A DNA stretch of 13,401 nt, taken from contig NZFJ01000025.1 of the NCBI GenBank assembly GCA_002690625.1, forward strand, positions 1 to 13,401. Reading direction: 5' to 3'. The notes beneath the pieces were generated by a model. That model worked only from the letters and a program-made list of their open reading frames with translations, ran no database searches and had not been told where the DNA came from. A program made the translations under genes and the position numbers. Positions 8,288-13,401 of this stretch are shown one piece after another. Positions within the stretch are counted from its first letter, which is position 1, and each line of letters begins with the position of its first letter. This stretch comes from Rickettsiales bacterium. Lineage in GTDB: Bacteria > Pseudomonadota > Alphaproteobacteria > TMED109 > TMED131.

Positions 8288-9209
8288 TAAATTAATTATA
8301 TTAGGATCTGGCCCTGCTGGATGCACAGCAGCTATTTATGCTGCAAGATCTAACTTAAAACCATTGATGATACATGGAAGCCAACCTGGTGGTCAACTTA
8401 CAATTACTACTGACGTTGAAAATTATCCTGGATTTGCTAATCCTGTTTTAGGACCTGGATTAATGGAAGCAATGATAGAACAAGCAAAAAATGTAGGCTG
8501 TGAAGTAGTTAATGATCATATTTCTGATATAAACCTTGAAAGTTATCCTTATTCACTACAAAGTAGTAATGGAAATAGCTATAAAACTTCTTCTATTATA
8601 ATTGCTACAGGCGCCAGTGCTAAGTGGTTAGGATTAAAAAATGAAGAGAAATATAGGGGTCATGGTGTTTCTGCATGTGCTACTTGTGATGCTTTTTTTT
8701 TCAAAGAAAAAAAAGTAGCAGTTGTAGGTGGAGGAAATACCGCTGTAGAAGAAGCTATCTTTTTAACAAAATTTGCCAAAGAAGTAATATTAATACATAG
8801 AAGAGATAAATTAAGAGCTGAAAAAATTCTACAAAATAGAGCATTTGATAATAAGAAAATTTCTTTTATTTGGAATACCACTATCACAGACATAATAGGA
8901 GAAGAACAACCTAAATTAATTAAAGGTATAAAAACTAAAAATTTGATTAATAACGAAGAAAATATTATTAGTATTAATGGTTTATTTGTTGCCATAGGGC
9001 ATAAACCAAACACTGACTTATTCAAAAACAAACTTGATTTAGATAAAGAAGGCTATTTAATGGTAAACAACCAAGTTTATACCAATAAACCTGGAGTTTT
9101 TGCAGCTGGGGATGTGCATGATAAAGTTTTTAGACAAGCTGTCACAGCTGCTGGCTATGGATGTATGGCATCAATAGAAGCTGAAAAATATTTAGAATCA
9201 AATAAATAG
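8271..9209 (+). CDS. trxB: Thioredoxin reductase TrxB
   Basis: An FAD enzyme that uses NADPH to reduce thioredoxin in the cytoplasm, supplying electrons to ribonucleotide reductase, peroxiredoxins and methionine sulfoxide reductases. The 312 residues have the low-molecular-weight reductase plan. The FAD-binding LGSGPAGCTAAIYAAR lies at 11–26, with PGGQLTITTDVENYPGF (39–55). The redox-active CATC (136–139) is in SACATCD. The NADPH-binding VGGGNTAVEEA (152–162) is followed by HRRD (176–179), whose arginines recognise the NADP 2'-phosphate. The closing FAD motif is GVFAAGDVHD (275–284). The ATG at 8271 is chosen because the product then opens directly before the first beta strand; an upstream start at 8238 would add 11 atypical residues and deepen the overlap with the preceding gene. 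The 3' end overlaps the convergent msrP gene by 12 bases, leaving no room for a terminator. Confidence 0.95.
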   Translation: MIEKNSKLIILGSGPAGCTAAIYAARSNLKPLMIHGSQPGGQLTITTDVENYPGFANPVLGPGLMEAMIEQAKNVGCEVVNDHISDINLESYPYSLQSSNGNSYKTSSIIIATGASAKWLGLKNEEKYRGHGVSACATCDAFFFKEKKVAVVGGGNTAVEEAIFLTKFAKEVILIHRRDKLRAEKILQNRAFDNKKISFIWNTTITDIIGEEQPKLIKGIKTKNLINNEENIISINGLFVAIGHKPNTDLFKNKLDLDKEGYLMVNNQVYTNKPGVFAAGDVHDKVFRQAVTAAGYGCMASIEAEKYLESNK

Positions 9210-10130
9210 ATTTTGATTTTTTATACCTTTGTATAGATGACTTACCCACTCTTCATACCCATTGAATAACTTGGTTTTGTACCTTTTTCCTGTTTCTACA
9301 TCTTTTTCAGTTTTCTGACTCCATCTTTTGTGTGGAACATTTGGATTAACATTTGCCCAAAAACCATACTCTTTAGGAGCTATAGTTTCCCAAAAAGATT
9401 TTTCTCGTTCTTTTAAAAATATTATTTGAGAAATTGATTTAATAGACTTAAACCCATACTTCCAGGGTAAAATTAATCTCAAAGGAGCTCCATTTTGTTT
9501 TGGTAGATTCTTGCCGTAAACTCCTGTAGCTACAAGAGATAATATATTTCTTGCTTCTTCAATTGATATTATTTCCTGATATGGCCATGGATACCAACTC
9601 TGTTTTTGGTTTGTAGCTTGGTCTGGTCTATAAAATGTCTTAAACATAACATATTTTTTATCAGACTCAGGTTCTAAAAAATCAATGAGCTTTGATAATT
9701 GAAAACCTTTCCATGGTATTACCATTGACCATGCTTCTACACATCTAAATTTATAAACCCTTTCAACTATATCAAATTTTTTTACTAAACTATCATAATC
9801 AAAAGTTTTTTTATGATATTTTCCACCAATTATATTAATATTCCAATCTTCAATATTGAGTTTTTGTGCGGATTTCCAAATTTGTTTAGTAGTTCCGAAC
9901 TCAAAAAAATTGTTATACTTTGTAATAGTCTTGTAATTAGTTAATGGTCTATCAGAAATAATTTCTTTCATACTATTGTAAGTAATATTTTTAGAATGTA
10001 GTCGTTTATAAGAATATAATAAGGCCATACTTGCAAACCCACCAATTAGTCTTCTTCTATTCAAGTAAATACTTTCATTTGTTATTAGATTTTCACTATG
10101 GTTAAATTTTTTCTTTTTTCTTAAGAGCAT
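9198..10130 (-). CDS. msrP: MsrP-like (YedY) protein-methionine-sulfoxide reductase, Mo-cofactor subunit, Tat-exported
   Basis: A molybdopterin protein of the sulfite-oxidase fold which, in its characterised relatives, repairs methionine sulfoxide in periplasmic proteins with electrons from the membrane heme protein MsrQ. The start at 10130 gives 310 residues with a twin-arginine signal (NRRRLIGGF, 24–32, then a hydrophobic stretch to about 40). A longer frame from 10268 would push this signal to residue 70 and run into the divergent gene. The Mo ligand is Cys130 in FRCVEAWSMVIPWKGF. Other family blocks are VGVYGKNLP-type (203–210), QNGAPLRLILPWKYGFKSIKSI (212–233), EYGFWANVNPNVPHKRWSQ (254–272) and a final LFNGYEEWVSHLYKG (288–302). 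No msrQ/yedZ lies in the window. It is convergent with trxB (12-base overlap) and divergent from the M48 gene. No Shine-Dalgarno; the mRNA may be leaderless. Confidence 0.9.
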   Translation of the reverse strand: MLLRKKKKFNHSENLITNESIYLNRRRLIGGFASMALLYSYKRLHSKNITYNSMKEIISDRPLTNYKTITKYNNFFEFGTTKQIWKSAQKLNIEDWNINIIGGKYHKKTFDYDSLVKKFDIVERVYKFRCVEAWSMVIPWKGFQLSKLIDFLEPESDKKYVMFKTFYRPDQATNQKQSWYPWPYQEIISIEEARNILSLVATGVYGKNLPKQNGAPLRLILPWKYGFKSIKSISQIIFLKEREKSFWETIAPKEYGFWANVNPNVPHKRWSQKTEKDVETGKRYKTKLFNGYEEWVSHLYKGIKNQNLFI

Positions 10131-10136
10131 ATTGTT

Positions 10137-10149
10137 ATTATAATATAAT
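10137..10149. promoter_or_regulatory. Bidirectional palindromic -10 element between msrP and the M48 peptidase gene
   Basis: The whole gap between the two divergent start codons is 19 bases (10131–10149). ATTATAAT at 10137–10144 is its own reverse complement and carries TATAAT on both strands: plus 10139–10144 and minus 10142–10137. A second plus-strand TATAAT follows at 10144–10149. With a normal 6–8 base distance to the start site, both transcripts would begin at or within a base or two of their ATG, that is, without a leader. The -35 regions would have to lie inside the opposite gene and are weak. One alternative pair is TTAAGA (10121–10126), 17 bases before the second TATAAT, but this would start inside the coding region. 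Confidence 0.45.
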
Positions 10150-10938
10150 ATGAAAATTTTAGCACTTTTTTTAACTATTTTTTTTGCTTCATGTTCCTCA
10201 GTATCAATAACTGAAAGAAAACAGCTTATTATATTAGGTGATGATGTAATATACCCACAAGCATTCAAAGCCTATAAAGATTTCAAAAGTAAAGCGAAGT
10301 TAATAGAAGATGGTGAAGACTTAGAAAACATTAATAAAGTTACTGAAAAATTAAAACTTGCTATAAAAAAATATTATCAAAGCATAAATGCAAAAGATCC
10401 TACGTCTAATTTTGCTTGGGATGTAATATTAGTTGATGATGAGGACACTAAAAATGCTTGGTGTATGCCTGGTGGTAAAATTGCTGTTTACAAAGGGATA
10501 CTTAAAATTGCAAATAACGAAAGCGCTCTAGCAGCCTTAATGGGGCATGAAATTGCACATGCAGTAGCCCGACATGGATCTGAAAGAGCAAGTCAAGGGG
10601 TCTTGTTTGATATAGGTACAATGGCATTAGAACAAATAATTATTGGACGACCTTTAACTGGAGACACCAGAAAACTTTATAACTATTTTGCTACTTTTGG
10701 AGTTATGCTACCTTTCAGCAGAAATCATGAAAGTGAAGCTGACTATCTTGGATTAATTTTTATGCATTTTGCAGGATATGATTTAAGTGAAGCTTATATG
10801 ATGTGGGAAAGAATGGATAAATCTAATTCTAGAAATAGAACTCCTGAATTTTTAAGCACTCATCCTTCTAGTAAAACAAGAATTAATAATATTAAAAAAT
10901 GGATACCCGAAGTTAAAGAAAAATATTCTAGTTATTAG
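10150..10938 (+). CDS. M48 family lipoprotein metallopeptidase (LoiP/BepA-like)
   Basis: A zinc metallopeptidase, probably anchored as a lipoprotein in the outer envelope and degrading misfolded envelope proteins, by analogy with characterised M48 lipoproteins. The 262 residues start with a short signal peptide (MKILALFLTIFFASC). Cys15 is the likely lipidated residue; the lipobox FAS-C has Phe instead of Leu at -3. After a helical spacer comes the conserved AWCMPGGKIAVYKGIL (103–118). The active site HEIAH (133–137) has Glu134 as catalytic base and is followed by AVARHGSER. The third ligand region HESEAD (193–198) has Glu194 and Asp198 in ExxxD spacing. The C-terminus has the family's STHPSSKTRINNI (236–248). 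No TPR repeats follow, unlike BepA, so it is the short type. The gene is divergent from msrP and converges on the aminotransferase gene, with 4 bases between them. Confidence 0.92.
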   Translation: MKILALFLTIFFASCSSVSITERKQLIILGDDVIYPQAFKAYKDFKSKAKLIEDGEDLENINKVTEKLKLAIKKYYQSINAKDPTSNFAWDVILVDDEDTKNAWCMPGGKIAVYKGILKIANNESALAALMGHEIAHAVARHGSERASQGVLFDIGTMALEQIIIGRPLTGDTRKLYNYFATFGVMLPFSRNHESEADYLGLIFMHFAGYDLSEAYMMWERMDKSNSRNRTPEFLSTHPSSKTRINNIKKWIPEVKEKYSSY

Positions 10939-10942
10939 ATTA

Positions 10943-12151
10943 TTAAGAAAGTTTACTACATGCCTTTATTATTCTTAGACCTGCTTCTTTTAAAATACTT
11001 TCTGACGTAGCATAAGAAATTCTAAAATAATTTTCCATACCAAACGCTATACCAGGTACTGCAGCAACACCTACTTCTTCTAATAAATATCTACAAAAAT
11101 CATTTGAATTTGAAATTATATTACCTTTGTTTGTTCTTTTTCCAATAAGCTCTTGGCAAGATGGAAATATATAAAAGGCACCGTCAGGTTTTTTACAATT
11201 AATACCTAAAGAATTATTAATTAATTCTATAATTAGGTTTCTTCTCTTTAAAAAAACCATATTATTTTTATCAATAAATTTCTCATCAGCTGATAGTGCT
11301 TCTAGTGCCGCATATTGACTGATAGAAGTTGGATTAGAAGTGGACTGTGATTGTATTTTAGCCATTGCTTTAATTAATTCATCATTTCCTGCTGCATACC
11401 CAATACGCCATCCTGTCATCGAATATGCCTTTGAAACTCCATTAACAGTGAGAGTTCTAGATTTCAAATTTGGATTAACTTGAGCAAAAGTATTAAAGGC
11501 AAAATTTTCATAGACTACTTTTTCATAAATATCATCTGACAATATATTTATATGTTCATATTTTTCCAATAGATTTCCTATTTCTTTAAGCTCTTCTTTA
11601 CTGTAACAACTTCCAGTTGGATTAGATGGTGAATTAAGAATTAACCATTTAGTTTTTTCTGAAATTGCTTCTTCAAGAGCATTAATAGAAATTTTAAAAT
11701 TATTTTCTTCATTAGTTTGAATTATAATAGGAATGCCTTCTGCTAGGATTACCATATCAGGATAAGAGACCCAATATGGAGCAGGTATTATAACTTCATC
11801 TCCCTTATTTATAGACGCTTGTAAAGCATTATATAAAATTTGTTTTCCTCCAGTCCCTACAGATACTTCAGAGGTTTTGAATGACAAATTATTATCCTTT
11901 AAAAACTTTTTTATAATAGCTTTTTTAAGATCAGGAATTCCATCAACTGCAGTATATTTTGTCTTACCTTCATTTATAGCTTTGATAGCAGCTTTTTTAA
12001 TATGTATTGGTGTATCAAAATCAGGTTCTCCAGCACCCAAACCTATTACATCTTTTCCAGCTTCTTTTAATTCTCTTGCCTTAGAAGTTACTGCCATTGT
12101 AGGAGATGGTTTTATACTTTTGACTCTATTAGATATTAAATTATTTTTCAT
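10943..12151 (-). CDS. Class I PLP-dependent aspartate aminotransferase (Rhizobium/Thermus type)
   Basis: Transfers the amino group between aspartate (or a related amino acid) and 2-oxoglutarate; members of this subgroup sometimes also act on prephenate. The 402 residues show the complete fold-type I pattern. There is LGAGEPDFDTP (38–48) near the N-terminus and TKYTAVDGIPDLKKAI (64–79). The PLP phosphate segment is GTGGKQIL (99–106). PAPYWVSY (123–130) contributes the Trp that stacks on the cofactor and helps define aspartate enzymes of this branch. NSPSNPTG (173–180) is followed by Asp206 in SDDIY, which pairs with the pyridine nitrogen. The Schiff-base Lys241 is in NGVSKAYSMTGWRIGY, and Arg377 in FRISYA binds the alpha-carboxylate. 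The start at 12151 gives the usual N-terminus MKNNLISNRVKSIKPS. It has no Shine-Dalgarno and a possible leader of only a few bases. The gene is divergent from a second aminotransferase gene across 71 bases. Confidence 0.93.
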   Translation of the reverse strand: MKNNLISNRVKSIKPSPTMAVTSKARELKEAGKDVIGLGAGEPDFDTPIHIKKAAIKAINEGKTKYTAVDGIPDLKKAIIKKFLKDNNLSFKTSEVSVGTGGKQILYNALQASINKGDEVIIPAPYWVSYPDMVILAEGIPIIIQTNEENNFKISINALEEAISEKTKWLILNSPSNPTGSCYSKEELKEIGNLLEKYEHINILSDDIYEKVVYENFAFNTFAQVNPNLKSRTLTVNGVSKAYSMTGWRIGYAAGNDELIKAMAKIQSQSTSNPTSISQYAALEALSADEKFIDKNNMVFLKRRNLIIELINNSLGINCKKPDGAFYIFPSCQELIGKRTNKGNIISNSNDFCRYLLEEVGVAAVPGIAFGMENYFRISYATSESILKEAGLRIIKACSKLS

Positions 12152-12160
12152 ATAAATTAT

Positions 12161-12190
12161 GTTATAAACTATTTTAACAAATATTGTTAA
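12161..12190 (-). promoter_or_regulatory. Predicted promoter of the leftward aminotransferase gene
   Basis: On the minus strand TTAACA (12190 down to 12185, five of six matches to TTGACA) is followed after 18 bases by TATAAC (12166 down to 12161, five of six matches to TATAAT). The start site would fall near 12154, only a few bases before the ATG at 12151. The -35 lies in the right arm of the inverted repeat at 12174–12190. Confidence 0.35.
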
Positions 12191-12204
12191 TAATTTTATT
12201 TAAT
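12163..12204 (+). promoter_or_regulatory. Candidate promoter elements of the rightward aminotransferase gene
   Basis: Two alternatives exist. TATAAA at 12163–12168 overlaps the minus-strand TATAAC and would start transcription near 12175, on the edge of the inverted repeat, with a leader of about 48 bases. Alternatively TTAACA (12174–12179, left arm of the repeat) with TTTAAT (12199–12204) has a long 19-base spacer and would leave a leader of about 12 bases. Both are weak and cannot be told apart by eye. Confidence 0.25.
12174..12190. repeat. Perfect 7-base inverted repeat with 3-base centre, candidate operator
   Basis: TTAACAA-ATA-TTGTTAA is a perfect dyad of 7-base arms spanning 17 bases in the middle of the divergent aminotransferase region. 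It has the size of a site for a dimeric repressor or LysR-type regulator. It overlaps the predicted -35 of the leftward gene and the possible start site or -35 of the rightward gene, so a protein bound here could control both. No regulator gene is adjacent. The arms are AT-rich, so chance formation is possible. Confidence 0.4.
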
Positions 12205-12210
12205 TAAATT

Positions 12211-12215
12211 AGGAG
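12211..12215 (+). promoter_or_regulatory. Shine-Dalgarno of the last gene (AGGAG), deciding its start
   Basis: AGGAG is the strongest Shine-Dalgarno in the window. It stands 7 bases before the ATC at 12223, ideal spacing for that codon, and 4 bases before the ATC at 12220. No ATG, GTG or TTG lies in the following 200 bases of the frame except a TTG at 12460 deep inside the conserved domain. The site therefore points to a non-standard start. Confidence 0.65.
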
Positions 12216-12222
12216 AAAAATC

Positions 12223-13401
12223 ATCAACCCAAACTTATCACAATTAGGCACTGAGAACGCTTTTGTAATTCTTGCAAAAGCAGAAAAACTACGAAAAGAA
12301 GGTAAAGATATAATTAATCTTGGAATAGGACAACCTGATTTCAAGACACCAATACATATTGTTGATGCCGCAATAAAAGCTCTTAGGGATGGGAAGCATG
12401 GCTATACGCCAGCCAATGGTATTTTAGAATTAAGAGAAGCAGTTAGTAAAGATATATTATTGAGAAGAAAAGTAGATATTAATCCTGAAAATATAATTAT
12501 ATCTCCTGGAGGAAAAGTTACTATGTGGCATGCAATATTAATGTTTGGTGACAAAAATAAAGAGATTATTTATCCTAACCCAGGTTTTCCGATTTATGAA
12601 AGTGCTATTAAGTATACTGGTGCTAAACCTATACCAATGAAATTAACTATAAAAAATGATTTTAATATTGATATAGAAAAGCTAAAGGCTTCAATAAATA
12701 AAAATACTAGCTTAATAATTTTCAATTCACCATCAAATCCTACTGGAGGAATAGTGAATCAAAATGATTTAAATGAAATAGTAAATATTTTAGAAAAAAA
12801 TCCACATATATATATTTTATCAGATGAAATATACAGCAGAATGATTTATGATAATATAAACTATAAATCTTTATTATCTTATCCTCAATTAAAAGATCGT
12901 ATTATACTTCTAGATGGCTGGTCTAAGACTTATGCTATGACGGGTTGGAGAGTGGGATACAGTGTTTGGCCAAGTAAATTAGTAAAAATATCAGAAAGAT
13001 TAAACATTAATTCTTTTTCCTGTACAAATACTCCTGCTCAATATGGAGCACTTGCAGCAACAGAAGGACCTCAGGACTGTGTTGCTAAAATGGTTTCTAT
13101 TTTTGATAATAGAAGAAAAATGATTTTTAATGAATTGAATAATATTAAAGGCTTTGAGTGCAATCAAAGCAAAGGTGCTTTTTATTCTTTACCATCTATT
13201 AAAGATACAGGTCTATCTTCAAATAAAATTGAAGATATTTTATTAAATAAATTAGGAATAACTACAGTTTCAGGTAATAGTTTTGGCAATAACGGAGAAG
13301 GATATTTAAGAATTTCTTATGCAAGTTCAGAGAATAATATCAAAGAGGCTATAAGAAGAATTAAAAAATATACTGAAACCATTGGTTGGAATAATGCTTA
13401 A
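12223..13401 (+). CDS. Class I PLP-dependent aminotransferase, substrate uncertain; apparent ATC start
   Basis: A second fold-type I aminotransferase, 392 residues if it begins at the ATC at 12223 as MNPNLSQLGTENAF. That opening and the following INLGIGQPDFKTP (31–43) and HGYTPANGILELREAV (59–74) are typical family sequence, so the gene is not truncated even though no normal start codon precedes them. An in-frame stop lies at 12205–12207. Other marks are SPGGKVTMWHAI (94–105), PNPGFPIYES (118–127), NSPSNPTGG (168–176), Asp201 in SDEIY, the PLP Lys235 in DGWSKTYAMTGWRVGY, and Arg363 in LRISYASS. It differs from its divergent neighbour at the cofactor-stacking site (GFP-IY in place of YWVSY), so another amino donor than aspartate is likely; which one cannot be read. 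The final TAA is the last codon of the window. Confidence 0.88.
   Translation: MNPNLSQLGTENAFVILAKAEKLRKEGKDIINLGIGQPDFKTPIHIVDAAIKALRDGKHGYTPANGILELREAVSKDILLRRKVDINPENIIISPGGKVTMWHAILMFGDKNKEIIYPNPGFPIYESAIKYTGAKPIPMKLTIKNDFNIDIEKLKASINKNTSLIIFNSPSNPTGGIVNQNDLNEIVNILEKNPHIYILSDEIYSRMIYDNINYKSLLSYPQLKDRIILLDGWSKTYAMTGWRVGYSVWPSKLVKISERLNINSFSCTNTPAQYGALAATEGPQDCVAKMVSIFDNRRKMIFNELNNIKGFECNQSKGAFYSLPSIKDTGLSSNKIEDILLNKLGITTVSGNSFGNNGEGYLRISYASSENNIKEAIRRIKKYTETIGWNNA

Noticed and set aside
8660..9031. Minus-strand open frame opposite trxB
   Set aside because: Antisense shadow of the trxB NADPH-binding domain; no independent features.
10131..10268. Longer msrP frame starting at 10268
   Set aside because: It would place the twin-arginine motif around residue 70 and read antisense through the signal peptide of the divergent peptidase gene; the ATG at 10130 gives a normal Tat signal.
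11877..12155. Plus-strand open frame opposite the leftward aminotransferase
   Set aside because: Antisense shadow of a well-conserved gene; hydrophobic low-complexity product and no family resemblance.
12460..13401. Start of the last aminotransferase at the TTG at 12460
   Set aside because: About 79 residues of conserved family sequence, in the same frame, precede it after the stop at 12205, and a good Shine-Dalgarno stands at 12211.
1..13401. Mobile element, CRISPR array, tRNA/rRNA or toxin–antitoxin/defence system
   Set aside because: The genes account for nearly all of the window; the longest gap is 105 bases and holds no such structure, and no protein has transposase, integrase, Cas or toxin motifs.

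Overview
The window looks like a piece of a streamlined, AT-rich marine alphaproteobacterium of the SAR11/Pelagibacterales type. The evidence is a low GC content (about 30% by eye, not counted), Lys/Asn/Ile-rich proteins, almost no intergenic space (the longest gap is 105 bases), and the gene neighbourhood dnaG–yqeY divergent from carA–carB–greA–ELM1-like–trxB. The assignment rests on protein style and gene order recalled from memory, not on a search. All ten main genes look like ordinary chromosomal genes. I see no mobile element, CRISPR array, tRNA, rRNA or defence system.

Layout. Bases 1–213 hold the C-terminal end of a plus-strand glycosyltransferase-like protein (OGT/SPINDLY style) that stops looking like its family at about base 120, where the 3' end of dnaG begins on the other strand; this looks like a rearrangement or an assembly/amplification chimera. 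Next come primase (dnaG) and a YqeY-family protein, both on the minus strand and probably one transcript. From a shared 105-base divergent region, carA, carB, greA, an ELM1-family gene and trxB run rightward in a tight series, with a 50-base gap before greA and overlaps of 23, 1 and 17 bases at carA/carB, greA/ELM1 and ELM1/trxB. trxB converges on, and overlaps by 12 bases, a minus-strand msrP-like molybdoenzyme gene. That gene is divergent, across only 19 bases, from an M48 lipoprotein metallopeptidase. The peptidase converges, with a 4-base gap, on a minus-strand aspartate-type aminotransferase. Across a 71-base divergent region, a second and different class I aminotransferase runs to the last base of the window.

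How the genes work together. CarA and CarB form carbamoyl-phosphate synthetase for pyrimidine and arginine synthesis. GreA rescues backtracked RNA polymerase. TrxB recharges thioredoxin, and MsrP repairs oxidised methionine outside the cytoplasm. The peptidase is probably a cell-envelope quality-control enzyme. The two aminotransferases share a fold but differ at a substrate-pocket position, so they probably use different substrates.

The most interesting signals are in control and junctions, not in a new gene system. They are the chimera-like left edge, an apparent ATC start codon behind a good Shine-Dalgarno in the last gene, a palindromic -10 element in the 19-base msrP/peptidase gap that could drive two leaderless mRNAs, overlapping divergent -10 elements at all three divergent gene pairs, and a perfect 17-base inverted repeat between the two aminotransferase genes.
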